Assembly: GCF_902832885.1 (NCBI RefSeq)
Contig: NZ_CADFDK010000014.1
Location: 1-64,000 of the forward strand
Length of the DNA stretch: 64,000 nucleotides
Origin: Burkholderia seminalis DSM 23518
GTDB lineage: Bacteria > Pseudomonadota > Gammaproteobacteria > Burkholderiales > Burkholderiaceae
Reading direction: 5' to 3'
Of the stretch, positions 9,021-17,834 are shown piece after piece. Position 1 is the stretch's first letter, and each line of letters begins with the position of its first letter. The notes beneath the pieces are model-generated. The model had not been told where the DNA came from and ran no database searches. It saw only the letters and a list, made by a program, of their open reading frames with translations. The position numbers and the translations under genes were made by a program.

Positions 9021-9127
9021 CCGGTCGAGCGGCGCGCTTTCGTCCGGCGACTGACTGCTCCGCGGCGCCGGTGCCAGCGTGAGGTGACAACCCGAATGTT
9101 CGAAGCGCGCCGCGTGCGCTTCGCGCG

Positions 9128-10132
9128 TCAAGGCTCCGCTTTTGCCGCATGCACGTCGCGGCGAAACGCGCCGGGGCTCGTGCCCGTCCACTTGCGGAAC
9201 GCGCGATGGAACGCGCTCGGCTCGGTGAAGCCGAGCTCGGCCGCGATCTCCGCGACGCTGAGCGCGTGAGCGCGCAGCAGCGACTGGGCCAGCGCGCCGC
9301 GCAGCTCGTCCTTGATCGCCGCGAAGCTCTGCCCTTCGCTGCGCAGGCGCCGTCGCAGCGTCGCCGGCGTCGTGCCGAGGCGCACGGCCAGCGCGTCGAA
9401 GTCGGGCCACTCGGCGGCCGGCAGCGCTTTCAGGTGCGCGCGCGTTTTCGCGACCCAGCCGGTGTCGTGCCGGTAGCGAACCAGCAGGTTGCCGGGCGCG
9501 CCGCGCAGGAAGGTTTTCAGTGCCTGCTCGGAACGGATCGTCGGCAGCGCGAGATACGCGGCGTTGAACGCGAGCCGGCTGTCGGGCCGGTCGAAATGCA
9601 CGGGGACGCCGAAGAACTGGTGATAGTCGCTGCGCTGGTCGGGGCTTGGGCACGCGAAATCGATCCGTTGCAGCGGAATGCGCCGGCCGGTCAGCCAGCA
9701 CGCGACGCCGAGCAGGATCAGCCAGAACGTGCGGTAGGCGAACGCCGGATAGGGTGCGCCCGTCTGCGTCAGCACGATTTGCGCCTGCCCGCCGGCCACG
9801 ACGAGTTCGCCGTGCGGTTCGTCGAGCACCACGCGAAGGAACTGCAGCGCGCGGCGCAGCGCCTGCTCGAGCGTGCCGGCGTGCAGCACCGCGTGGCACA
9901 GCAGCGTGAAGCTGCCTCGTCGCATCGGGCGCGCGGCGAGGCCGAAGAATTCGTCGTCGAGCGTGCCGGCGATCGCCAGCCACAGCCGGCCGTACTGTTG
10001 CGGCGTGACGGGCTCGCGCACGGCGGCCGGGAGGCCGGCGGCGTGCAATACCGGTTCCGTCGGCAGGCCTTGCCGGCCCAGGCACGCGAGCGCATCGTCG
10101 ACGAAATCCGGCGAAATCATCTGCGGCCCCAT
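9128..10132 (-). CDS. AraC-family transcriptional regulator with AraC-binding-like N-terminal domain (OruR/ArgR-type)
   Basis: A 334-aa regulator. The N-terminal ~200 residues match the arabinose-binding-like domain of the OruR/MmsR-type group (QYGRLWLAIAGTLDDEFFGL; FHRAFR at the other end belongs to the DNA-binding part). The C-terminal ~100 residues form two helix-turn-helix motifs, with LSVAEIAAELGFTEPSAFHR followed by WTGTSPGAFRR, the AraC signature. The start at MGPQM is chosen because a GGGAGGA sequence lies upstream; Met codons 7 and 12 residues earlier are possible. The gene is convergent with spuC and divergent from the acyl-CoA synthetase operon, whose expression it probably controls. 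Confidence 0.87.
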   Translation of the reverse strand: MGPQMISPDFVDDALACLGRQGLPTEPVLHAAGLPAAVREPVTPQQYGRLWLAIAGTLDDEFFGLAARPMRRGSFTLLCHAVLHAGTLEQALRRALQFLRVVLDEPHGELVVAGGQAQIVLTQTGAPYPAFAYRTFWLILLGVACWLTGRRIPLQRIDFACPSPDQRSDYHQFFGVPVHFDRPDSRLAFNAAYLALPTIRSEQALKTFLRGAPGNLLVRYRHDTGWVAKTRAHLKALPAAEWPDFDALAVRLGTTPATLRRRLRSEGQSFAAIKDELRGALAQSLLRAHALSVAEIAAELGFTEPSAFHRAFRKWTGTSPGAFRRDVHAAKAEP

Positions 10133-10277
10133 TTTTCTGCGTCCTCCCGACATGGCAAAAGCGATCACGATTCTAGATTCTGTTTGTCATTGAATGCAAT
10201 GTGCGGGCTGTCTACTATCGATGTATGCCCCGTCGCGCTCCTGGCTCGACGGCGGCCATAACGTACAGGAGACACGC

Positions 10278-11945
10278 ATGCCTGATGGAGCGACCGCCCG
10301 GGCGGTGCCGGCCTACGCCGACGCCGTGGCCCGGTTCAGAATCGAGACCGCCGCCGCGCAGCTGCACGGCGATCTGGAGCGCGGCATGAACGCGTGCGTC
10401 GAGTGCTGCGACCGGCACGCGACGGCGGACGCGGTCGCACTCGACTGGATCGACATCGGCGGGCGGCACCACCGCTTCACGTTCGCGCAGATGCAGGCGT
10501 GGTCGGCGCGGGTCGCGAACCTGCTCGTCGCGCAGGGCGTGAAGCCGGGCGACGTGGTGGCCGGCCTGCTGCCGCGCACGCCCGAGCTCGTCGCGACGAT
10601 CCTCGGCACGTGGCGCGCGGGGGCCGTCTATCAGCCGCTGTTCACCGCATTCGGCCCGAAGGCGATCGAACACCGGCTGCGCATGAGCGATGCACGCGTC
10701 GTCGTGACCAACGTCGCGAATCGCGCGAAGCTCGACGAGATCGACGATTGCCCGCCGGTCGCGACGGTGCGCGAACCGGGCGACACGCTGCCCGAGCGCG
10801 ACATCGATTTCCGCGCGGCGCTCGATGCGCAGCCCGATACGTTCGAACCCGTGCCGCGCAAGGGCACGGACCTGTTCATGATGATGTCGACGTCGGGGAC
10901 GACGGGCTTGCCGAAGGGCGTGCCGGTGCCGCTGTACGCGTTGCTCGCGTTCGGCGCCTACATGCGCGAAGCGGTCGATCTGCGCGCAGGCGACCGATTC
11001 TGGAACATCGCCGATCCGGGCTGGGCGTACGGCCTCTATTACGCGATCACGGGCCCGCTCGTGCTCGGCCATGCGACGACGCTCTACGAAGGCAGCTTCA
11101 CGGTCGAGAGCACGTACGACGTGATCGAACGGCTCGGCATCACGAGCCTGGCCGGCTCGCCGACCGCGTACCGGATGCTGATGGCCGCCGGGCCGGAAGC
11201 GGCGGCGCGCGTGAAAGGCAAGCTGCGCGTGGTCAGCAGCGCGGGCGAGCCGCTGAATCCGGAGGTCGTGCGCTGGTTCGACGCGGCGCTCGGCGCGCCG
11301 ATTTACGATCACTACGGCCAGACCGAGCTCGGGATGGTCGTGAACAACCATCACGGTCTCGCGCACGTGGTGCATGTCGGTTCCGCCGGCCTGGCGATGC
11401 CGGGCTACCGTGTCGCGGTACTCGACGAAGCGGGCCGCGAGCTGGGCCCCGGCGAACCGGGCAACCTCGCGATCGACATCGCGCGCTCGCCGCTGCTGTG
11501 GTTCCGCGGCTATTGGCGGCAGGACACGCCGGCGATCGCGGGCGGCTATTACCGGACCGGCGACAACGTCGAGCTGGAGCCGGACGGCACCGTGAGCTTC
11601 ATCGGCCGCGCGGACGACGTGATCACGTCGTCCGGCTACCGGATCGGCCCGTTCGACGTGGAAAGCGCGCTGATCGAGCATAAGGCCGTCAGCGAAGCCG
11701 CGGTGATCGGCGTGCCCGATCCGGAGCGTACGGAGATCGTGAAGGCGTTCGTCGTGCTGTCGAAGGGCTTCGACGGCACGCCGGAACTGGCCGAGGAATT
11801 GAGCCTGCACGTGAAGCGGCGGCTGTCCGCTCACGCGTATCCGCGCGCGATCGACTTCGTCGGCGCGCTGCCGAAAACCCCGAGCGGCAAGATCCAGCGT
11901 TTCGTGCTGCGCAAGATGGAAGCCGAGAAGGCCGCTCAACCCTGA
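10278..11945 (+). CDS. AMP-forming acyl-CoA synthetase
   Basis: A 555-aa member of the ANL superfamily that would activate a carboxylic acid to its CoA thioester through an acyl-adenylate. The phosphate-binding loop [13 protein letters not shown], the adenine motif [12 protein letters not shown], the hinge aspartate region [14 protein letters not shown], and the C-terminal catalytic Lys in TPSGKIQRF are all present. The overall pattern is closest to medium-chain / acetyl-CoA-synthetase-like enzymes. The start is fixed by an AGGAGA ribosome site; a longer upstream reading is unsupported. The gene begins an operon with an SDR dehydrogenase (13 bp gap) and a thiolase (18 bp gap), so the acid is probably degraded by beta-oxidation-type steps. 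Confidence 0.9.
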   Translation: MPDGATARAVPAYADAVARFRIETAAAQLHGDLERGMNACVECCDRHATADAVALDWIDIGGRHHRFTFAQMQAWSARVANLLVAQGVKPGDVVAGLLPRTPELVATILGTWRAGAVYQPLFTAFGPKAIEHRLRMSDARVVVTNVANRAKLDEIDDCPPVATVREPGDTLPERDIDFRAALDAQPDTFEPVPRKGTDLFMMMSTSGTTGLPKGVPVPLYALLAFGAYMREAVDLRAGDRFWNIADPGWAYGLYYAITGPLVLGHATTLYEGSFTVESTYDVIERLGITSLAGSPTAYRMLMAAGPEAAARVKGKLRVVSSAGEPLNPEVVRWFDAALGAPIYDHYGQTELGMVVNNHHGLAHVVHVGSAGLAMPGYRVAVLDEAGRELGPGEPGNLAIDIARSPLLWFRGYWRQDTPAIAGGYYRTGDNVELEPDGTVSFIGRADDVITSSGYRIGPFDVESALIEHKAVSEAAVIGVPDPERTEIVKAFVVLSKGFDGTPELAEELSLHVKRRLSAHAYPRAIDFVGALPKTPSGKIQRFVLRKMEAEKAAQP

Positions 11946-11958
11946 ATACGGACTGCGA

Positions 11959-12726
11959 ATGAATATCAAGGATCGCGTTTTTCTGATTACGGGCGCCGGC
12001 TCGGGCCTGGGCGCCGCGGTGGCGCGCATGGTCGTCGGGGCCGGCGGCAAGGCCGTGCTGCTGGACGTCAATGACGATGCCGGGACGAACCTCGCGCACG
12101 AACTCGGGGCGGCCGCCCGCTTCGTGAAGACCGACGTGACGAACGAAGCCGACGGCCAGGCGGCCGTCGCCGCCGCGCGCGACGCGTTCGGCCGCATCGA
12201 CGCGCTGGTCAACTGCGCGGGCGTCGCGCCGGGCGAGAAGGTCGTCGGCCGCGACGGCCCGCACTCGCTCGACCGTTTCGTCCGTGCGGTGTCGATCAAT
12301 CTGGTCGGCACGTTCAACATGATCCGGCTGGCCGCCGAAGCGATGTCGAAGCAGGACGCCGATGCGGAAGGCGAGCGTGGCGTGATCGTCAACACCGCAT
12401 CGGTCGCGGCGTTCGACGGGCAGATCGGGCAGGCGGCGTATGCTGCATCGAAAAGCGGCGTGGTGGGCATGACGCTGCCGATCGCGCGTGAACTCGCGCG
12501 CTTCGGCATCCGCGTCGTGACGGTCGCGCCGGGCATCTTCGCGACGCCGATGATGGCCGGCATGCCGCAGGACGTGCAGGACGCGCTCGGCAAGAGCGTG
12601 CCGTTCCCGCCGCGGCTCGGCCGCCCGGAAGAATTTGCGGCGCTGGTGCGCCACATCGCCGAGAACACGATGCTGAACGGCGAAGTTATCCGTCTCGATG
12701 GCGCGTTGCGCATGGCACCGCGCTGA
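11959..12726 (+). CDS. SDR-family 3-hydroxyacyl-CoA dehydrogenase (HSD17B10-like)
   Basis: A 255-aa short-chain dehydrogenase. The NAD-binding glycine motif [15 protein letters not shown] lies at residues 9-23 and Asp36 at the end of the second strand (LLDVND) favours NAD over NADP. The NCAG motif, Ser in [10 protein letters not shown] and the catalytic pair YAASK are all visible. An insertion around [17 protein letters not shown] is typical of type 10 17-beta-hydroxysteroid / 2-methyl-3-hydroxybutyryl-CoA dehydrogenases, which oxidise short 3-hydroxyacyl-CoA. Its place between an acyl-CoA ligase and a thiolase supports this role. No enoyl-CoA hydratase or acyl-CoA dehydrogenase is in the operon, so those steps must come from elsewhere. 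Confidence 0.87.
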   Translation: MNIKDRVFLITGAGSGLGAAVARMVVGAGGKAVLLDVNDDAGTNLAHELGAAARFVKTDVTNEADGQAAVAAARDAFGRIDALVNCAGVAPGEKVVGRDGPHSLDRFVRAVSINLVGTFNMIRLAAEAMSKQDADAEGERGVIVNTASVAAFDGQIGQAAYAASKSGVVGMTLPIARELARFGIRVVTVAPGIFATPMMAGMPQDVQDALGKSVPFPPRLGRPEEFAALVRHIAENTMLNGEVIRLDGALRMAPR

Positions 12727-12744
12727 CACTGGAGGAAGCGAATC

Positions 12745-13935
12745 ATGACGACTCAGGATCCGATCGTAATCGTTGGCACGGCGCGTACGCCGATGGGTGG
12801 TTTTCAGGGCGACCTGGCGGGGGCCAGTGCGAGCGACCTCGGCGCGGTCGCGATTCGCGCGGCGCTCGAGCGCGCGAACGTGCCGGCCGAACGCATCGAC
12901 GAAATCGTGTTCGGCTGCGTGCTGCCGGCCGGCCAGGGCCAGGCGCCGGCACGACAGGCCGCGCTGAAGGCCGGGCTGCCGCTCGGCGCAGGCGCGACCA
13001 CGGTCAACAAGATGTGCGGTTCGGGGATGAAGGCCGCGATGTTCGCGCATGACCTGCTGCTGGCCGGTTCGGCGGCGGTGGCCGTCGCGGGCGGGATGGA
13101 GAGCATGACGAATGCGCCGTACCTGCTGCCGAAGGCGCGCGCCGGGATGCGCATGGGCCACGGTCAGGTGCTCGATCACATGTTCCTCGACGGGCTCGAG
13201 GACGCGTACGAGAAGGGCCGCCTGATGGGCACGTTCGCCGAGGATTGCGCGCAGGCGTACCAGTTCACGCGGGAGGCGCAGGATGCGTTCGCGATCGCGT
13301 CGCTCACGCGTGCGCAGCGCGCGATCGCGGAGGGGCGTTTCGTATCGGAGATCGCACCGGTGACCGTGAAGGCCGGCAAGACGGAAAGCGTCGTGTCGAT
13401 CGACGAGCAGCCGGGCAAGGCAAAGCTCGACAAGATCCCGACGCTGAAGCCGGCGTTCCGCGAGGGCGGCACGGTGACGGCCGCGAACGCGTCGTCGATC
13501 TCGGACGGGGCGGCCGCGCTCGTGATGATGCGCCGCTCGGAAGCCGAACGTCTCGGCCTCACGCCGAAGGCGGTGATCGTCGGGCATTCGACGTTTGCGG
13601 ACAAGCCCGGCCTGTTCGCGACCGCGCCGATCGGCGCGCTGCGCAGGCTGTCGGAGAAAACCGGCTGGAACCTGCGCGACGTCGACCTGTTCGAGATCAA
13701 CGAAGCGTTCGCGGTGGTGCCGATGGCCGCGATGCGCGACCTCGACCTGCCGCACGAGAAGGTCAACGTGCATGGCGGCGCGTGCGCGCTCGGGCATCCG
13801 ATCGGCGCATCGGGTGCGCGCGTGATGGTGACGCTGCTGGCCGCGCTCGACACGTATGGGCTCAAGCGCGGCGTCGCATCGCTGTGCATCGGCGGGGGCG
13901 AGGCGACGGCGATCGCGATCGAACGGGTCGCGTAA
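12745..13935 (+). CDS. Acetyl-CoA C-acyltransferase (thiolase)
   Basis: A 396-aa thiolase. The acyl-accepting Cys91 sits in NKMCGSGMKA, the His351 motif in ALGHPIGASGAR, and the proton-donating Cys381 in LCIGGGEA. NEAFAVVP is the usual loop. The fourth conserved motif reads HGGACALGHP where many family members have NGGAIALGHP, a tolerated variation. It would cleave 3-ketoacyl-CoA or condense acetyl-CoA. It ends the acyl-CoA synthetase/SDR operon and is followed by a strong inverted repeat. A GGAGG ribosome site precedes the ATG. The degradative role is inferred from the operon. Confidence 0.92.
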   Translation: MTTQDPIVIVGTARTPMGGFQGDLAGASASDLGAVAIRAALERANVPAERIDEIVFGCVLPAGQGQAPARQAALKAGLPLGAGATTVNKMCGSGMKAAMFAHDLLLAGSAAVAVAGGMESMTNAPYLLPKARAGMRMGHGQVLDHMFLDGLEDAYEKGRLMGTFAEDCAQAYQFTREAQDAFAIASLTRAQRAIAEGRFVSEIAPVTVKAGKTESVVSIDEQPGKAKLDKIPTLKPAFREGGTVTAANASSISDGAAALVMMRRSEAERLGLTPKAVIVGHSTFADKPGLFATAPIGALRRLSEKTGWNLRDVDLFEINEAFAVVPMAAMRDLDLPHEKVNVHGGACALGHPIGASGARVMVTLLAALDTYGLKRGVASLCIGGGEATAIAIERVA

Positions 13936-13963
13936 CGCATCGCGGAATACGCACGCTGCAACG

Positions 13964-14016
13964 CGGGCGACGGGTCTGGCGCGGGGTGAACCTGCGCGTG
14001 ACCCGTCGCCCGATTT
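13964..14016 (+). terminator. Terminator between thiolase and the convergent TetR gene
   Basis: A perfect 13-bp inverted repeat (CGGGCGACGGGTC at 13964-13976 and GACCCGTCGCCCG at 14000-14012) is followed by ATTTTC. It begins 28 bp after the thiolase stop and ends within a few bases of the stop of the convergent regulator gene, so it may terminate both transcripts, with the better T run on the rightward side. Confidence 0.75.
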
Positions 14017-14715
14017 TCATTCGGGAGAACTTGCCTTCGGCGACACCGCGCCGCACGCACGAATCACGAGCTGCACGACCTGCTCGGTCTTCTCGTCGAA
14101 CGCCTTCTGCGTGAACGCGCGCTTGCCGCTCAGCGCGCGGATCTGCGCGTCGAAATCCGCGTAGTGCTGGGTGGTCGCCCAGATCAGGTACATCAGCGCG
14201 TGCGGGTCGATCGGCGCGAGCAACCCGCGCGCGATCCAGCCGTCGATCACGTTCACGCGGGTGTCGAACCACGGCTTCACGCGTTCCGACAGGATGTCCT
14301 GCATGTGCTCCGCGCCCTGGATGATCTCGTTGGCCCACACCTTCGAGCCGAGCGGGCGCCGCCGCGACAGCGCCATCTTCGCGCGCACGTAGCCGCCGAT
14401 CGCTTCCACCGGATCGTCGCTGGCCTCGAACGAACCGGCCGCGCGATGCCATTCCTCGAACAGGTCGTCGAGCACGCGGCGGTACAGCGCGAGCTTCGTC
14501 GGGAAGTAGTAATGCAGGTTCGCTTTCGGCAAGCCGGCGCGTTCCGCGATCGTCGCGGTGCTCGCGCCGTCGAACCCGCGTTCGGCGAACACGGCCTCCG
14601 CACAGGCGAGCAGATGCGCTTCGTTGGATTCGCGGATGTGTGCCTTGCGTCGCCGCAAAGGCGCGGACGTCTCGTCGCTGTCGGTGGCTTCGGCTGCGGC
14701 CTCGTCATGTCTCAT
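14017..14715 (-). CDS. rutR: TetR-family repressor, RutR-like (pyrimidine catabolism)
   Basis: A 232-aa regulator. The N-terminal helix-turn-helix reads STATIAERAGLPKANLHYYFPTK, split here as TIAERAGLPKANLHYYF for the recognition helix region. The C-terminal half closely follows E. coli RutR, including LLAPIDPHALMYLIWATTQH and the HYADF motif that lines the uracil/thymine pocket in RutR. The gene is divergent from the reductive pyrimidine catabolism operon, matching a local repressor released by a pyrimidine or pathway intermediate. A palindrome lies in the shared intergenic region. The symbol is used for homology; E. coli RutR controls a different (Rut) pathway. Confidence 0.82.
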   Translation of the reverse strand: MRHDEAAAEATDSDETSAPLRRRKAHIRESNEAHLLACAEAVFAERGFDGASTATIAERAGLPKANLHYYFPTKLALYRRVLDDLFEEWHRAAGSFEASDDPVEAIGGYVRAKMALSRRRPLGSKVWANEIIQGAEHMQDILSERVKPWFDTRVNVIDGWIARGLLAPIDPHALMYLIWATTQHYADFDAQIRALSGKRAFTQKAFDEKTEQVVQLVIRACGAVSPKASSPE

Positions 14716-14862
14716 CGTTACCCTCGCGCGGCGGGCGTGCCGCGTTGGGCTTCATTCTAGCCGCTGATCCGCGTCGAACGCACGCATGCGGACAGCGCGT
14801 CCGCCGCGATGCTGCGTTGCGATGGCACGTTTCTCGCTCTGTCCATTCCCGCAAGAAAGAGA

Positions 14863-14908
14863 TTGCTTTGGTGATTTTGATCGTCTAAAACCTGTCCAAT
14901 CGGACAGG
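14863..14908 (+). promoter_or_regulatory. Predicted promoter and palindromic operator for the pyrimidine catabolism operon
   Basis: A plausible sigma-70 promoter reads TTGCTT (14863-14868), a 17-bp spacer, and TAAAAC (14886-14891). Immediately after it lies the palindrome CCTGTCC-AATC-GGACAGG (14891-14908); the flanks AAAA and ATTT extend the symmetry with one mismatch. A TetR-type repressor bound here would block the start point. The half-site differs from the E. coli RutR consensus (TTGACCA), so the link to the adjacent RutR-like gene rests on position and symmetry. Confidence 0.55.
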
Positions 14909-15034
14909 ATTTGACGGGTTTCGCACACGACACAAGCATGCACCGCCGATGGGCGCGCATGCCCCGAAACCGGCATGACGCGCACCGGCACAGACCGGGC
15001 TGACGACATCACCGACCCCACAGGAGCGATACGA

Positions 15035-16315
15035 ATGAATGCGGTATCGGAAACAGTGAAGCGGGCAGCGTTCGACACGTCGATCAAGGTCGACGGGAAG
15101 CGGTTGTGGGAGAGCCTGATGGAGGTCGCGAAGATCGGCGCGACGCCGAAAGGCGGCGTGTGCCGCCTCGCGCTGACCGATCTCGACAAGGCCGGCCGCG
15201 ACCTGATCGTCGGCTGGGCGAAGGCCGCCGGCTGCACGGTGACGGTCGATACGATGGGCAACGTGTTCATGCGCCGCGCGGGCCGCGTGGCCGACGCGGC
15301 GCCGGTCGTCACGGGCTCGCACGCGGATTCGCAGCCGACCGGCGGCCGCTTCGACGGCATCTACGGCGTGCTCGGCGGCCTCGAGGTGATTCGCAGTCTC
15401 AACGATCACGGGATCGAGACCGAGCATCCGGTCGAGGTCGTGATCTGGACCAACGAGGAAGGCTCGCGTTTCGCGCCCGCGATGGTCGCGTCCGGCGTGT
15501 TCGCGGGCGTTTTTTCGCTCGAGTACGGGCTGTCGCGCAAGGACGTGGACGGCAAGACGATCGGCGAGGAACTGGCGCGCATCGGCTACGCGGGCGACGT
15601 GCTGTGCGGCGGGCGCAAGCTGCACGCGGCGTTCGAACTGCATATCGAACAGGGACCGATTCTCGAAGCGGAATGCAAGACGATCGGCGTCGTGACCGAT
15701 GCGCAGGGGCAGCGCTGGTACGAGATCACGTTCACCGGCCAGGAAGCGCACGCGGGGCCCACGCCGATGCCGCGCCGCCGCGATGCGCTGCTCGGTGCGT
15801 CGCGCGTCGTCGATCTCGTCAACCGGATCGGCCTCGATCACGCGCCGTTCGGCTGCGCGACGGTCGGCATGATGCAGGTCCACCCGAACTCGCGCAACGT
15901 GATTCCGGGCCGCGTGTTCTTCACCGTCGACTTCCGGCATCCGGACGACGCGGTGCTCGCAAAAATGGATGCGGCGCTGCGCGACGGTGTCGCGCGCATC
16001 GCGGCCGACATCGGGCTCGACACGGCGCTCGAGCAGATTTTCTATTACAAGCCGGTTGCGTTCGATGCCACCTGCGTCGAGGCCGTGCGCGGCGCGGCCG
16101 ATCGCTTCGGCTACTCGCATCGTGACATCGTATCGGGTGCCGGACACGACGCATGTTATCTGGCGCAGGTCGCGCCGACCTCGATGGTGTTCGTGCCGTG
16201 TGTCGACGGCATCAGCCACAACGAGATCGAGGACGCAACGCCCGCATGGATCGAGGCCGGCGCGAACGTGCTGCTGCACGCGATGCTGTCGCGTGCCTGC
16301 GAGCCGGTTTCATGA
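15035..16315 (+). CDS. Zn-dependent N-carbamoyl-beta-alanine amidohydrolase (beta-ureidopropionase)
   Basis: A 426-aa M20-family amidohydrolase that would split N-carbamoyl-beta-alanine (or its methyl analogue) into beta-alanine, CO2 and ammonia, the last step of reductive pyrimidine breakdown. Metal ligands are visible in GSHADSQPTGGRFDG, the NEEGSRF di-acid, the FELHIEQGP His, and the C-terminal GISHNE. The lid domain contains EAHAGPTPMPRRRD. This is the AmaB/HyuC/Pyd3-like bacterial form. The ATG at 15035 has a CAGGAGCG ribosome site. It is the first gene of the operon facing the RutR-like repressor. L-carbamoylase activity on amino acids is a possible alternative. Confidence 0.88.
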   Translation: MNAVSETVKRAAFDTSIKVDGKRLWESLMEVAKIGATPKGGVCRLALTDLDKAGRDLIVGWAKAAGCTVTVDTMGNVFMRRAGRVADAAPVVTGSHADSQPTGGRFDGIYGVLGGLEVIRSLNDHGIETEHPVEVVIWTNEEGSRFAPAMVASGVFAGVFSLEYGLSRKDVDGKTIGEELARIGYAGDVLCGGRKLHAAFELHIEQGPILEAECKTIGVVTDAQGQRWYEITFTGQEAHAGPTPMPRRRDALLGASRVVDLVNRIGLDHAPFGCATVGMMQVHPNSRNVIPGRVFFTVDFRHPDDAVLAKMDAALRDGVARIAADIGLDTALEQIFYYKPVAFDATCVEAVRGAADRFGYSHRDIVSGAGHDACYLAQVAPTSMVFVPCVDGISHNEIEDATPAWIEAGANVLLHAMLSRACEPVS

Positions 16316-16442
16316 CGCATCGACCGTAGCAGTCGGCAGGCTGCGTATCGCCTGATTGCAGGATGCCTCAGCATGACCGCCCCGACTGTGCGTTCGCAGC
16401 CGGCGGGGACGGCTTTGTCTCCACTCAGTCGAAGGAACGCGT

Positions 16443-17780
16443 ATGACCACCAAGCCAACCGGCGATATCGCCGCGCATCGCCTGTCGTCCACGCAACTCT
16501 CGTGCGAATTCGCCGATATCGCGCCGCTGCTCGATCCGACTGCCGCGGCGGCCGCCGCGAGCCGCTGCCACTACTGCTACGACGCGCCGTGCGTGCAGGC
16601 TTGCCCGACGCAGATCGACATCCCGAGCTTCATCCGCAAGATCGGCAACGGCAACCTGAAGGGCGCCGCGACCGACATCCTGTCCGCGAATCCGCTTGGC
16701 GGGATGTGCGCGCGCGTTTGCCCGACCGAGATCCTGTGCGAAGGCGCGTGCGTGCGGAATCACCAGGATGCGCAGCCGGTTGCGATCGGCGCGCTGCAGC
16801 GGCACGCGACCGACTGGGCGATGGCGACCGGCGCGGTACAGTTCCGGCGCGCGCCCGACACGGGCCGCCATGTCGCGGTGGTCGGCGCGGGGCCGGCCGG
16901 GCTCGCGTGCGCGCACCGCCTCGCGCTCGCCGGGCATCGCGTCACGTTGTTCGACGCGCGCCCGAAGGCCGGCGGCCTCAACGAATACGGAATCGCCGCG
17001 TACAAGACCGTCGACGATTTCGCGCAGCGCGAAGTCGAGTGGCTGCTGTCGGTCGGCGGCATCACGCCGGCAACGGGCGTCGCGCTCGGCCGCGACGTGA
17101 CGCTCGACGCGCTGCGCGAGCAGCACGATGCGGTGTTCCTTGCGATGGGTCTGGGCGGCGTGCGGGCCCTCGCGATCGACGGCGAGCAACTGGGCGGCGT
17201 GATGAACGCGGTCGACTTCATCGAGCAGGTGCGGCAGGCCGACGGGCTCGAGAACGTGCCGGTCGGGCGGCGCGTGGTCGTGATCGGCGGCGGCAATACG
17301 GCGATCGATGCGGCGGTGCAGAGCCGCAAGCTCGGCGCCGAGCGCGTGACGATGGTGTATCGGCGCGGCGTCGACGCGATGAGCGCGACGTGGGCCGAGC
17401 GCGAATTTGCGCAGAAGAGCGGCGTCACGCTCGTCACGCACGCGAAGCCGGTGCGCATCGCGGGCGCGAACGGGCAGGTGACCGGCGTCGAATTCGAGGC
17501 GGCGTCGGGCGAGCGCTTCACCGTCGAGGCGGACATGGTGCTGAAGGCGATCGGGCAGACGCTGGTGCCGGACGGAATCGCGGCCGCGTTGCTGACGGCC
17601 GACGGCACGCGCATCGCGGTGGCGGCCGACGGGCGTACGGCGCTGCCCGACGTATGGGCCGGCGGCGACTGCGCGGCGACGGACGGCATCGACCTCACGG
17701 TGCAGGCGGTGCAGGACGGCAAGCGCGCGGCCGCCTCGATCGATGCGGCGCTGGCGGCGCGCGACGCGAAGGCGGCCTGA
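16443..17780 (+). CDS. preT: Dihydropyrimidine dehydrogenase, NAD(H)-dependent, PreT subunit
   Basis: A 445-aa flavoprotein that passes electrons between NADH and PreA for reduction of uracil/thymine to the 5,6-dihydro form. The N-terminal ~130 residues carry the iron-sulfur Cys set (CHYCYDAPCVQACP, then CARVCPTEILCEGAC) shared with GltD-type subunits. An FAD-binding motif VAVVGAGPAGLACAHRLAL follows near 140, and an NADH-binding motif VVVIGGGNTAIDAA near 278. C-terminal WAGGDC completes the FAD site. It lies 54 bp upstream of preA. An AAGGA ribosome site precedes the ATG. Confidence 0.92.
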   Translation: MTTKPTGDIAAHRLSSTQLSCEFADIAPLLDPTAAAAAASRCHYCYDAPCVQACPTQIDIPSFIRKIGNGNLKGAATDILSANPLGGMCARVCPTEILCEGACVRNHQDAQPVAIGALQRHATDWAMATGAVQFRRAPDTGRHVAVVGAGPAGLACAHRLALAGHRVTLFDARPKAGGLNEYGIAAYKTVDDFAQREVEWLLSVGGITPATGVALGRDVTLDALREQHDAVFLAMGLGGVRALAIDGEQLGGVMNAVDFIEQVRQADGLENVPVGRRVVVIGGGNTAIDAAVQSRKLGAERVTMVYRRGVDAMSATWAEREFAQKSGVTLVTHAKPVRIAGANGQVTGVEFEAASGERFTVEADMVLKAIGQTLVPDGIAAALLTADGTRIAVAADGRTALPDVWAGGDCAATDGIDLTVQAVQDGKRAAASIDAALAARDAKAA

Positions 17781-17834
17781 ACGCGGGACGTATCCAGGCA
17801 TACCGATCACGACACCATTCTTCTGGAGCCGACC

